Source: Pseudomonadota bacterium (GTDB lineage Bacteria; Pseudomonadota; Alphaproteobacteria; Acetobacterales; Acetobacteraceae). Taken from it: 64,000 nt of DNA. The position numbers were made by a program, and so were the translations under genes. The notes below the pieces were generated by a model. That model worked only from the letters and a program-made list of their open reading frames with translations. It was not told the DNA's origin and made no database searches. Location: the NCBI GenBank assembly GCA_021781835.1, contig JAJXWD010000013.1, forward strand, positions 1 to 64,000, given 5' to 3'. Below are positions 52,101 to 60,933 of the stretch, one piece after another (the stretch's first letter is position 1; every line of letters starts with the position of its first letter).

Positions 52101-52239
52101 TCAGAGAAAAAATTTCTCAAAAACGTCTTTTTTAAACGCAACACAGACACCGTCTCTCACCTCCAAAATATGGCTCAAATTTATTTTTCTTGCCCCACAC
52201 GAATCAAGAAACCCTAAGTTATTTTGTTGTTTTACAAAA
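52101..52239 (-). pseudogene. 3' fragment of an unidentified AT-rich gene
   Basis: Reading the minus strand, a frame free of stops crosses the islet edge and ends at a TGA at 52101-52103. The last 40 or so residues (FLDSCGARKINLSHILEVRD and on to VFEKFFL) have protein-like composition and islet-like codons. The 5' part is missing at the border with the rhodanese gene. It looks like the tail of a truncated gene, perhaps another surface-glycan enzyme. Function unknown. Confidence 0.4.
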
Positions 52240-52650
52240 CTATCCCTGCTTCCAGGGCAGCCCCTCAACCTTCCAGCCCGCCACCGTGCCGCGGTGCCCC
52301 CTCGCGTCCAGCGGCCCCTCGAATCCGTCCTTGATGTTATAAACCTGCCGATATCCGGCCGCCCGGGCCACCAGCGCCGCCGCCTTCGAGCGCACACCCG
52401 ACCGGCAGAGAAAATAAACCTTGGCGCCAACCCCAATATGCGCGGCCTTCAGCCCGTCCACAAATTCCGGGTTCTCCGTCACCGTCACCGGCCCCGCCCA
52501 GGAAATCAGCACCGGCTGCTTGCCCGCCTCGCCCAGTTCCGGCACGCCGACAAAATTCCACTCCGCCTGGGTGCGCACATCCACCAGCACGGCGTCGGGG
52601 TCGCTCATCAGCGCCTCCCACACATCCCGCGGCATGACGTCTTCAATCAT
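52240..52650 (-). CDS. Rhodanese-like sulfurtransferase, second
   Basis: A 136-residue single rhodanese domain. LVDVRTQAEW is the CH2A-like motif and C82 in YFLCRSGVRS is the active-site cysteine. The longer spacing around the WAGPVTVTEN insertion resembles the alphaproteobacterial group next to cysK. The ATG at 52650 has GGAGGG upstream. It is divergent from cysK over 52 bp, so a joint role in sulfur assimilation is plausible. Confidence 0.9.
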   Translation of the reverse strand: MIEDVMPRDVWEALMSDPDAVLVDVRTQAEWNFVGVPELGEAGKQPVLISWAGPVTVTENPEFVDGLKAAHIGVGAKVYFLCRSGVRSKAAALVARAAGYRQVYNIKDGFEGPLDARGHRGTVAGWKVEGLPWKQG

Positions 52651-52702
52651 CGGGCCCTCCGTCGTATAGAGTTTGGCACAAACATAGCGAGGATGAACGC
52701 TC

Positions 52703-53689
52703 ATGGGAACAGCAGTGGCGGACGGTCTGGTTGGCGCGATCGGTAACACCCCGCTCATCCGCCTCAAACGGGCCTCGGCGGCCACCGGGTGCGAGATTCT
52801 GGCCAAGGCCGAATTCTGCTCCCCCGGCGGCTCGGTCAAAGACCGCGCGGCCCTCGCCATCATCCAAGATGCCGAGGCGCGCGGCCTGCTCTCGCCTGGC
52901 GGCACCATCGTCGAGGGCACGGCGGGCAATACCGGCATCGGCCTCACCTTGGTCGCCAATGCGCGGGGCTATAAAAGCATCATCGTCATGCCCGAAACCC
53001 AAAGCCGCGAGAAGATCGACTTCCTGCGCATGATCGGCGCCGATCTCCGCCTCGTGCCCGCCAAGCCTTTCAAGGATCCAGGCAATTACGTGCATGTTTC
53101 GCGCGCCCTGGCCGAGGAGCAAGGCGCGCTCTGGGCCAACCAGTTCGATAATCTGGCCAACCGCGAAGGCCACCGCCGCACCACCGGCCCCGAAATCTGG
53201 GCTCAGACCGGCGGCAAGATCGATGCCTTCACCTGCGCCTGCGGCACCGGCGGCACGCTGGCCGGTGTCTCGTTCGCGCTCAAAGAACACAACCCCCATA
53301 TCAAAATCGTGCTGGCCGATCCTGAAGGTTCCGGGCTTTACGGGTGGGTGAAGCACAACGACCTCACCGTCACCGGCTCCTCCATCACCGAAGGCATCGG
53401 CCAGTCGCGCGTGCCCGGCAATCTCGATGGCGCCCCGATCGACGACGCCGTGAAAATCCCCGATCCCGAAGCCCTCGAACAGATTTTCGACCTGATGATT
53501 CATGAAGGTTTGAGCATCGGCGGTTCGGCGGGCATCAATGTCGCCGCCGCCATCCGCGTCGCGCGCGATCTGGGGCCGGGCCACACCGTGGTCACCATGC
53601 TCTGCGATTCCGGCGCGCGTTATCAAAGCAAATTATTCAACCCCGACTTCCTGAAATCGAAAAACCTGCCGGTGCCGTCATGGATGTAA
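52703..53689 (+). CDS. cysK: Cysteine synthase, second paralogue
   Basis: A 328-residue PLP enzyme of the O-acetylserine sulfhydrylase family. K46 in SPGGSVKDRAAL is the Schiff-base lysine, EGTAGNTGIGL is the substrate loop (TSGNT in most CysK, here TAGNT) and CGTGGTLAG binds the phosphate. The TAGNT variant and extended C-terminus resemble the CysK1-like synthases of alphaproteobacteria. It overlaps the amidase gene by 10 bp and is divergent from a rhodanese. Confidence 0.9.
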   Translation: MGTAVADGLVGAIGNTPLIRLKRASAATGCEILAKAEFCSPGGSVKDRAALAIIQDAEARGLLSPGGTIVEGTAGNTGIGLTLVANARGYKSIIVMPETQSREKIDFLRMIGADLRLVPAKPFKDPGNYVHVSRALAEEQGALWANQFDNLANREGHRRTTGPEIWAQTGGKIDAFTCACGTGGTLAGVSFALKEHNPHIKIVLADPEGSGLYGWVKHNDLTVTGSSITEGIGQSRVPGNLDGAPIDDAVKIPDPEALEQIFDLMIHEGLSIGGSAGINVAAAIRVARDLGPGHTVVTMLCDSGARYQSKLFNPDFLKSKNLPVPSWM

Positions 53690-55047
53690 GCGAACCCGCC
53701 CTGCTCGACGCCACCGAGCTGCTGAGCGCCTACCAAACCCGCGCGCTCACCCCGCTCGCGGCCTTGCAGGCGGTGATGGAGCGCATCGCCCGCCGCAACC
53801 CCGAAATCAACGCCTTCTCGGTCATGAACCCCGAGGCGCTCGATGCCGCGCGCGCCAGCACCGCGCGCTGGGCGCAGGGCACGCCGTGCGGCCCGATTGA
53901 CGGCGTGCCTGTCACAATCAAGGATTTTCTCGACGTCAAAACCCTGCCCACGCGGCGCGGCAGCAAGGCCACCAGCGCCGCCCCCGCCCCCCATGATGCC
54001 CCGGTGGTCGAGTTTCTGCGCGCCGCCGGGGCGGTCATCATCGGCAAAACCACCGCTCCCGAATTTGGCTGGAAAATCGCCGGAGATTCGCCCCTCACCG
54101 GCGTCACCCGCAACCCGTGGGACAAATCGCGCGACACGGGCGGCTCATCTTCGGGGGCGGCGGCGGCGGCGGCGGCGTTTTTCGGCCCGCTCCATGTCGG
54201 CACCGATGCTTATGGCAGCATCAGACTTCCCGCCGCCTGGTGCGGGGTGGTGGGGGTGAAGCCAAGTTTCGGCCTCACGCCGCAATGGCCGCTCGGCGCC
54301 TTCGGCCATGTCGGCGCCGCTGGGCCAATCGCGCGGACTGTCAAAGATGCCGCTTTGCTGCTGGGAAGTTTGGCGGGCTATCACAAAGCCGATCCGTTCT
54401 CCCTCGATCTGCCCCGGCGCGATTACACCGCCACCCTCGAAGATGGTGTAGCGGGGCTCAAGATCGGCATTCTGCGCACGCCCGGTTTCGCCGCCCCGGC
54501 CGATGACGAACAATGGCAGGTGCTCGACCAGGCGCGCCAACTGCTCGAACAGCAAGGCGCCATCATCAGCGATGTCACCCTCCCCCTCCCCGATGTTTCG
54601 CGCCTGCTGGTCACGCTCTGGGGCATCGCCCAGGCCCGCCAGCTGGCGCTCATCACCCCCGAAAAACACCCCGAACTCGACCCGCTCTTTGTCGAAACCG
54701 CCAGGAAATTCCAGAATGTTTCGGGGCTTGACCTGCTCGATGCGGAAGCAAGGCGGCTGCGCGCCGCGCATGACATGGCGGCGCTCGGGCATGATGCCCT
54801 GCTCTGCCCCGCCGTGCCCCACGCCGCGCCGCTGGCCCAGGCCCTGCTCGAAGACCCGCCGCACGCCCTGGTGCACAACTGGGCGCCCTGGAGCTTTTTG
54901 TTCAACCTCACCCGCCAACCCGCCCTCACCCTGCCGGTTGGTGTGAACACAAACAATCTGCCGCTCGCCGTGCAAATCGCCGCGCCGCTCTACCGCGACG
55001 ATCTGGCGCTCAAAATCGCCCGCGCCATCGAGCGCGCGCTGGGCTGA
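53680..55047 (+). CDS. Amidase-signature family hydrolase
   Basis: A 455-residue enzyme with the Ser-cisSer-Lys triad: K81 in VPVTIKDF, S156 in DTGGSSSGA and S180 in GTDAYGSIRLPAA. It hydrolyses a carboxamide. It is not GatA in context, since gatB and gatC are absent, and the AYG before S180 departs from the usual GGG. Its first 10 bp lie inside cysK, so translation is coupled. Substrate unknown. Confidence 0.87.
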   Translation: MDVSEPALLDATELLSAYQTRALTPLAALQAVMERIARRNPEINAFSVMNPEALDAARASTARWAQGTPCGPIDGVPVTIKDFLDVKTLPTRRGSKATSAAPAPHDAPVVEFLRAAGAVIIGKTTAPEFGWKIAGDSPLTGVTRNPWDKSRDTGGSSSGAAAAAAAFFGPLHVGTDAYGSIRLPAAWCGVVGVKPSFGLTPQWPLGAFGHVGAAGPIARTVKDAALLLGSLAGYHKADPFSLDLPRRDYTATLEDGVAGLKIGILRTPGFAAPADDEQWQVLDQARQLLEQQGAIISDVTLPLPDVSRLLVTLWGIAQARQLALITPEKHPELDPLFVETARKFQNVSGLDLLDAEARRLRAAHDMAALGHDALLCPAVPHAAPLAQALLEDPPHALVHNWAPWSFLFNLTRQPALTLPVGVNTNNLPLAVQIAAPLYRDDLALKIARAIERALG

Positions 55048-55067
55048 CCCGCGCATAACATCACGCC

Positions 55068-55104
55068 CCCACACAAACCCACATTTTTTGTGGTTTTGTG
55101 TGGG
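55068..55104. terminator. Bidirectional terminator between amidase and CorC genes
   Basis: CCCACACAAACCCAC pairs imperfectly with GTGGTTTTGTGTGGG around a T-rich loop, between convergent genes. Confidence 0.6.
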
Positions 55105-55130
55105 TTTGGCGCCCAATTGGCGTGGGCGGG

Positions 55131-56423
55131 CTATTCGCCCGTGTCGCGCGCCACTTTCACCCGCTCCACCCGCCGCCCATCCATCGAGAGCACCTCGAAT
55201 TTCCAGCCGCCGAAGATCAGCGCATCGCCCCGGCGCGCCGGGCGCAGCAGCAGGGCGAGCAGCAGCCCGCCCAGCGTGTGGTAGGTGCCCTCGGAGGGGA
55301 GGTCTGGCAGATGCAGCCGGGCCTTGATTTCATCGATGGGGGTGAGCCCGTCCAGCTCATAGCTCGAATCGGTGTCGGGTTCGGGGGCATGGGCCGGGGG
55401 GCCCTGGTCCTCGGCATCGCCGACGATCGCCTCGAGCACATCGGCGGCGGTGATGATGCCCTCGAAGCTGCCATATTCGTCGAGCACCAGGGCAAGGCCC
55501 AGCGGGTCGGCCTTCAGCCGCTCCAGGGCTTCCAGGGCGGTCACCGAATCGGGCAGGGCGATGGGCTGGCGGATGGCGCTGGCCAGGCTGACATCGCGGC
55601 CATCAAGCACGCGGTCGAGCACATCCTTGGTCAAAACGATGCCGGTGACGTTATCGACCGTGCGGTCGCAGACCACGAAGCGCGAATGGGGGGCGGTGCG
55701 CAGGCGGGCGATGATGTCGGCGCGCGGCGCGGTGCGGTCGATCCAGACGATCTCGGTGCGCGGGGTCATGATGGCGCGCACCGGCTTGTCGGCCAGGCGC
55801 AGCACGCGCTCGATGATGTCGCGCTCCTCGGTTTCCAGCACGCCGGTCTCCGCGCCCTCGACCAGCATGGCCTTCAGCTCTTCTTCCGACATGGCGCGGC
55901 GGTCCTCGGGGGCGGGGCCGAAGAGTTTCAGCACCAGCTGGGTCGAGGCATCGAGCGCCCAGACGGCGGGGGCGAACAGGCGGGCCAGCAGGCTGAGCGG
56001 GGCGGCGATGAAGCTGGCCACCTGCTCGGGGTGGCGCAGCGCCAGCTGCTTGGGCACCAGCTCGCCAAACACCAGCGTGAAGAAGGTGATGAAAATCACC
56101 GTCACCACCACCGAGAGCGGCCCGGCATAGGGGCTGAGGACGGGCACGGCGCGCAGCGGGGCCTCGAGCTGCCCGGCCAGCTGGTCGCCGCCGAAGGCGC
56201 CGGTGAGGATGCCGATCAGCGTGATGCCGAATTGCGAGGCGGGCAGAAAGCTTTGCGGGTTGTCGGCCAGCTGGCGGGCCTTGGCGGCGCCGCTCAGGCC
56301 CTGGCGCTCGAGCAGGGCGAGCAGGGCGCGGCGGGTGGAGACGAGCGCCAGCTCGGACAGCGCGAACGCGCCGTTGAGCAGGATGAGGAGGGCCAGGACC
56401 AGGAGTTGCAGCGGCAGGGACAT
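55131..56423 (-). CDS. CNNM/CBS/CorC-domain protein (HlyC/CorC family)
   Basis: A 430-residue inner-membrane protein. An N-terminal CNNM (DUF21) domain with three or four helices (about 1-190) precedes two CBS domains (about 215-335, motif MTPRTEIVWIDR) and a C-terminal CorC_HlyC domain (about 350-430). Relatives act in magnesium/cobalt efflux or resistance. The ATG at 56423 starts the first helix (MSLPLQLLVLALLILLN); the upstream extension is not conserved-looking. Confidence 0.9.
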   Translation of the reverse strand: MSLPLQLLVLALLILLNGAFALSELALVSTRRALLALLERQGLSGAAKARQLADNPQSFLPASQFGITLIGILTGAFGGDQLAGQLEAPLRAVPVLSPYAGPLSVVVTVIFITFFTLVFGELVPKQLALRHPEQVASFIAAPLSLLARLFAPAVWALDASTQLVLKLFGPAPEDRRAMSEEELKAMLVEGAETGVLETEERDIIERVLRLADKPVRAIMTPRTEIVWIDRTAPRADIIARLRTAPHSRFVVCDRTVDNVTGIVLTKDVLDRVLDGRDVSLASAIRQPIALPDSVTALEALERLKADPLGLALVLDEYGSFEGIITAADVLEAIVGDAEDQGPPAHAPEPDTDSSYELDGLTPIDEIKARLHLPDLPSEGTYHTLGGLLLALLLRPARRGDALIFGGWKFEVLSMDGRRVERVKVARDTGE

Positions 56424-56585
56424 GCCCCCACCATAGCGGTTCGCGCGCCAAAACGCAGCCCGCGCCACCACGATCATGAATATTTTGCCATAGTTGGGAC
56501 ACAATCGCGCCCAGCGTCTGCCGCACTGGAATGACACTCTTCGTCACAACGGGGATCGTCCCGGGTCAGTGTGGATTTAGCAGCC

Positions 56586-59291
56586 ATGACGTACCAGTCG
56601 CCCATCCGGCCGCAAGCGGCGCAGATTTCAACCACCAAGCCCCGCAAGGGCTGGCTCAACGCCAAGTCCTGGGCCGCGGTTTTGGGGGTTGGCGCGGTGG
56701 CGCTGGGCATCTGGAGCTATACCAACCGGCCGGTGACCGATATTCCCGCCTATCGCGGCGAGATCGGCGGCTTCGCCTTCTCGCCGTTTCATCGGGGCGA
56801 GAGCCCCCAGACCGGCAAATACCCCACCACCGCTGAAATCAAATCCGACCTGACCCTGGCCGCGCGCTACACGCATAACATCCGCACCTATACGGTCGAG
56901 GGGGATCTTGGGCAGATCCCGGCGCTCGCCGAGGGCATGAACCTGAACGTGACCCTGGGCGGCTGGCTGGACCGCCACCCCAACGCCAACGCCGCCGAGC
57001 TGAAGAAGCTGGTGGCGGTGGCCAATGCCAACCCGGATGTCAAGCAGATCATGGTCGGCAACGAGACCCTGCTGCGCGGCGACCTGCCGGTGAATGAGCT
57101 GATCTCGGACATCGACACCGTGAAGGCCGAGACGCATGTGCCGGTCTCGACCGCCGAGCCCTGGCATGTGTGGCTGAAATATCCGCAGCTCGCCGCGCAT
57201 GTGGATTTCATCACCGTGCATCTGCTGCCTTACTGGGAGGGCGTGCCGGAAAATATCGCGGTGCAGGACGCCATGAACCGCCTGGCGGCCGTGCATGCCG
57301 CCTACCCGGGCAAGCGCATCGTGATCGGTGAGATCGGCTGGCCGTCGAACGGTATCGACATTGGCGCGGCGCGCGCCAGCACGGTCAACCAGGCCCGCTT
57401 CATGCGCGATTTCTTCAATCTCGCGCAGCAGCGCCATCTGCAATATTTCGTCATGGAGGCGTTCGACCAGCCCTGGAAGACCAGCTTCGAGGGGCGCGCC
57501 GCCGGGTACTGGGGCATGTTCAACCTCGACCGGCAGCAGAAATGGTCTCTGACCGGGCCGGTTGAGAATAATCCGGGCTGGATCTTCTTCGCGCTCGGCG
57601 CGGTGCTGTTCTCGGCGCTCGCCACCATGGCGCTGCTCTCGCGCCGGCCGGATGTGCGCTTTACGGGCAAGCTGATCTTCGCCGGGCTGGTCGAGGGCTT
57701 CACCACCATCCTGGCCATGCTGTTCATGAACATGAGCGAGACCTATCTCAGCTTCGGCGCGGCCGCGGTGTGGGGCGGGCTGGCGGCGGGCCAGGGGCTG
57801 CTGCTCTTCTTGCTGATCGCCGACAGTTTCGACCTGGTGGAGACGATTTATGGCCGCGTCTCGAAGCGCCATTACGAGCCGATGCCCGCCCCCGCCGGCG
57901 CCAAGCTGCCGAAAGTCTCGATCCATCTGCCGATCTGCAATGAGCCGCCCGAGATGGTGAAGCTCACCCTCGATGCGCTGGCCGCGCAGGATTATGACCG
58001 GTTCGAGGTGCTGGTGATCGACAACAACACCATGGACCCTGGCGTCTGGGAGCCGGTGGCCGAGCATTGCGCCCGGCTGGGGCCCAAATTCCGCTTCTTC
58101 ACCCTTGGCAAATACAAGGGCTACAAGGCGGGCGCGCTCAATTTCGGCCTGCGCGAGACGGCGGCGGACGCCGAGATCATCGGGGTGATCGACAGCGACT
58201 ATCTGGTCGATCCGGACTGGCTGCGCTCGATGGTGCCGGCCTTTGACAACCCCGCCGTCGGCTTCACCCAGTCGCCGCAGGATTACCGCGACAATGATGG
58301 CGGGCTGTTCAAGCGCATGATGTTTTGGGAATATGCCGGGTTCTTCCATGCCGGCATGGTCACCCGCAATGAGCGCAACGCCATCATTCAGCACGGCACC
58401 ATGACGCTGGTGCGCAAGCAGGCGCTGATCAACGAAAATGGCTGGGCGGAATGGTGCATCACCGAGGACTCGCAGCTGGGGCTGCGGCTGTTCCGGGCTG
58501 GCTATGAGGCGGTCTATTCGAAGAAGAGCTTTGGCAAGGGCGTGATGCCCGACGATTACACGGCCTTCCGCAAGCAGCGCTTCCGCTGGGCCTATGGCGC
58601 CATGCGCATTGTGCGCGCCAATGCCGACGCGCTCTTCAACCCCTTTAACAAGGAGCTGACGCTGGGCCAGCGCTGGCACTTCATCACCGGCTGGCTGCCC
58701 TGGTTTGGCGATGCGCTGGGCATTGTCTTCCTGGCCATGGGTCTGGCCTGGTCGGTTGGGCTGGTGATGGACCCGGTGCGGTTCGAGTTCCCGATCGTGC
58801 TGTTCATGCTGCCGTCCATCGGGTTGTTCTTCTTCAAGATCGTGCAGATTTTGGCGCTCTATAAAAACCGCGTGCCGTGCGGCTTCGCCGACCGGCTGGG
58901 CGCGGCGGCGGCGGGCTTGGCTCTGTCCCACGCCATTGGCAAGGCGGTGTGGAAGGGGCTGTTCTCCGACAAGCTGCCCTTCCTGCGCACCCCTAAGATG
59001 AAGGACGCGCCGGCTTTGGTGCAGGGGCTGGTGATGGCCCGCGAGGAGCTGGTGATTTTGGCCGCCACCTGGGGCTTGGCGCTGGCGGTCGGGTTTGGCC
59101 ACCATTGGGCGACGCCGGAGACCAAGCTGTGGGTGGCGGTGATGTTTGTGCAGTCGATGCCTTATCTGGCCTCGGTCGGGGTTTCGATCCTGGCGTCGCT
59201 GCCGGCGCCCGAGCACAAGCCGGTGGCGGTGATGAAGCCGGTGGCGGCGCCCGCGCAACTGGGCGCCATGCACCCGGCGGCCGGCGACTGA
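56586..59291 (+). CDS. GH17-GT2 fusion, NdvB-like beta-glucan synthase
   Basis: A 901-residue membrane protein. After one N-terminal helix, residues 55-320 form a GH17-like domain with the acid/base Glu in MVGNETLL and the nucleophile Glu in VIGEIGWPS. Membrane helices follow, then a family-2 glycosyltransferase (about 440-690) with DSDY, TEDSQLG and QRFRW motifs, and about four more helices. The same domain set occurs in NdvB of Pseudomonas aeruginosa, which makes periplasmic beta-1,3-glucans. The glycosidase part probably trims or transfers the chain. It is monocistronic. The start ATG 56586 is preferred to a GTG at 56571. Confidence 0.88.
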   Translation: MTYQSPIRPQAAQISTTKPRKGWLNAKSWAAVLGVGAVALGIWSYTNRPVTDIPAYRGEIGGFAFSPFHRGESPQTGKYPTTAEIKSDLTLAARYTHNIRTYTVEGDLGQIPALAEGMNLNVTLGGWLDRHPNANAAELKKLVAVANANPDVKQIMVGNETLLRGDLPVNELISDIDTVKAETHVPVSTAEPWHVWLKYPQLAAHVDFITVHLLPYWEGVPENIAVQDAMNRLAAVHAAYPGKRIVIGEIGWPSNGIDIGAARASTVNQARFMRDFFNLAQQRHLQYFVMEAFDQPWKTSFEGRAAGYWGMFNLDRQQKWSLTGPVENNPGWIFFALGAVLFSALATMALLSRRPDVRFTGKLIFAGLVEGFTTILAMLFMNMSETYLSFGAAAVWGGLAAGQGLLLFLLIADSFDLVETIYGRVSKRHYEPMPAPAGAKLPKVSIHLPICNEPPEMVKLTLDALAAQDYDRFEVLVIDNNTMDPGVWEPVAEHCARLGPKFRFFTLGKYKGYKAGALNFGLRETAADAEIIGVIDSDYLVDPDWLRSMVPAFDNPAVGFTQSPQDYRDNDGGLFKRMMFWEYAGFFHAGMVTRNERNAIIQHGTMTLVRKQALINENGWAEWCITEDSQLGLRLFRAGYEAVYSKKSFGKGVMPDDYTAFRKQRFRWAYGAMRIVRANADALFNPFNKELTLGQRWHFITGWLPWFGDALGIVFLAMGLAWSVGLVMDPVRFEFPIVLFMLPSIGLFFFKIVQILALYKNRVPCGFADRLGAAAAGLALSHAIGKAVWKGLFSDKLPFLRTPKMKDAPALVQGLVMAREELVILAATWGLALAVGFGHHWATPETKLWVAVMFVQSMPYLASVGVSILASLPAPEHKPVAVMKPVAAPAQLGAMHPAAGD

Positions 59292-59307
59292 CGCCCACGA
59301 AAGAGTT

Positions 59308-59356
59308 TTAAAAGTTTTTGCGGGGTGCGGGGGGCTTTTTTCAAAAAGCCCCCCGC
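59308..59356 (+). repeat. Terminator-like intergenic repeat R4
   Basis: AAAAGTTTTTGCGGGG is followed by GCGGGGGGCTTTTTT-C-AAAAAGCCCCCCGC and a T-rich end (CTTCTTTTT). It terminates the glucan synthase gene and has the same plan as R1-R5. The next 230 bp before rhlE hold no gene I can support. Confidence 0.72.
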
Positions 59357-59589
59357 TTCTTTTTGGCCTTTACCCCCTGGCGCAGTGCTGGGGTGCGCGG
59401 GTTTTGCTTGCGCAGGGCTGGCCGCTTGGGCTAGGCAGGCCACGCTTGCCGCCCTGGCGCGACCGGTTTGAGCCGGCTGGGGTGGTGTGGGGGTTTTGAG
59501 ACCCCGTTCTGATTGTGCTTTTCCAGTTTCGCGCATGGATGGCGAACAGCGCCCCGGAGATGCCGGCGGCGCCGGAGGCTTATTGTTTT

Positions 59590-60873
59590 ATGAGTGATGT
59601 GACCTTTGCCAGCCTGGGGCTGGCCTCGACCATTTTGGGCGCCTTGAAGGCCGCCGGGTTCGAGAAACCCACCCCCATTCAGGCCGGTGCCATTCCGCAC
59701 GGGCTGTTGGGCAAGGACGTGCTGGGCCTGGCCCAGACCGGCACCGGCAAGACCGCGGCATTTTTGCTGCCCATGCTCCACCACATGGCCGGGCAGAAGC
59801 TGCATGGCCATAAATTTTCCACCCGGGCGCTGATTTTGGCCCCCACCCGCGAGCTGGCCCAGCAGATTGAGCAAGAGGCGCGCAAATTCGCCGCCGGGCT
59901 GGGCTTGCGCGTGGTGCTGATTGTGGGCGGCGTGGGGCGCAGCCCGCAGGTGCAGCGCATGTCGCGCGGGGCCGATATTGTGGTGGGCTGCCCTGGCCGC
60001 GTGCTGGATTTGATGAACACGCGGGAGCTGGTGATCGATCATTGCCAGTTCTTTGTGCTCGATGAGGCGGACCGGATGCTCGATCTGGGCTTCATGCCCG
60101 ATATCCGCAAGATCGTGCACAAGCTGCCGGCGCGCAAGCAATCGGCCTTGTTCTCGGCCACCATGCCGGCCGAAATCTCCAAGCTGGCCGAGGGGCTGTT
60201 GCATGAGCCGGTGAAGGTGGCGGTGGCCGCCGTGGCTTCCACCCCGAAGCGCATTGAGCAGAGCGTGCATTTTGTCGAGGGCGCGGCCAAGCGGACGCTG
60301 CTGGTGGAGCTGATTCGCGCCCCGGCGGTGGAGCGGGCCATTGTGTTCACGCGCACCAAGCGCGGCGCCGACCGGGTGGCCGTGCATTTGCGCGCCCAGG
60401 GGATTGAGGCCGTGGCGCTGCATGGCGATATGGGCCAGGGGGCGCGGGTGAAGTCGATGGAGGCGTTTCGCTGCGGGGACTCGCGCGTGCTGGTGGCGAC
60501 CGATATCGCGGCCCGCGGCATCGATGTGAACGGCGTTTCGCATGTGTTCAATTTCGAGCTGCCCAATGAGGCGGAGTCTTATGTGCACCGCATAGGCCGC
60601 ACGGCGAGGAACGGCGCCGAGGGCGTGGCGGTGGCGTTTTGCGATGCCACGGAGCTGACCTATCTCACCCAGATTGAGAAACTGACCGGGGTGAAGATGA
60701 AGGTGGCGGGCGGGGTGCGCCCGGCCCAGGCGCTGCCGGTGAAAAAGGCGCCAAAACACCCGGCCATGGTGGTGCGCAAGGTGAAGGACAACAAGCCGGG
60801 CACGGCCAAACCCGCCGCCAAGAGCGCCAAACCACGGCGGGCGCAATATGGTGAGCGCAAGAAGGTGGCGTGA
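59590..60873 (+). CDS. rhlE: DEAD-box RNA helicase RhlE-type
   Basis: A 427-residue helicase. Q-motif GFEKPTPIQAGAIP, AQTGTGKTAAF, DEAD in VLDEADRML, SAT, and HRIGRTARNG are intact, followed by a short basic tail. It is shorter and differently tailed than the helicase at 48057. The ATG at 59590 starts MSDVTFASLGL, the family N-terminus. Confidence 0.92.
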   Translation: MSDVTFASLGLASTILGALKAAGFEKPTPIQAGAIPHGLLGKDVLGLAQTGTGKTAAFLLPMLHHMAGQKLHGHKFSTRALILAPTRELAQQIEQEARKFAAGLGLRVVLIVGGVGRSPQVQRMSRGADIVVGCPGRVLDLMNTRELVIDHCQFFVLDEADRMLDLGFMPDIRKIVHKLPARKQSALFSATMPAEISKLAEGLLHEPVKVAVAAVASTPKRIEQSVHFVEGAAKRTLLVELIRAPAVERAIVFTRTKRGADRVAVHLRAQGIEAVALHGDMGQGARVKSMEAFRCGDSRVLVATDIAARGIDVNGVSHVFNFELPNEAESYVHRIGRTARNGAEGVAVAFCDATELTYLTQIEKLTGVKMKVAGGVRPAQALPVKKAPKHPAMVVRKVKDNKPGTAKPAAKSAKPRRAQYGERKKVA

Positions 60874-60933
60874 GGGTCAGGCCGGGGCGCAACAATGCCC
60901 CGGCCTTTGCTTTGGAAAGCTGAGAAAGCCGGA

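Larger units (their letters stand above)
51105..52239. other. AT-rich genomic islet of foreign origin
   Basis: Base composition changes abruptly at both ends, exactly at the stop codon of the RNA methyltransferase (51104) and at the stop codon of the rhodanese (52240). The interior is about 60% A+T, with long A/T runs, against roughly one third outside. It holds one complete gene and one gene fragment, both on the minus strand. No integrase, tRNA or flanking repeat is visible. The first 117 bp hold no gene. Confidence 0.8.
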
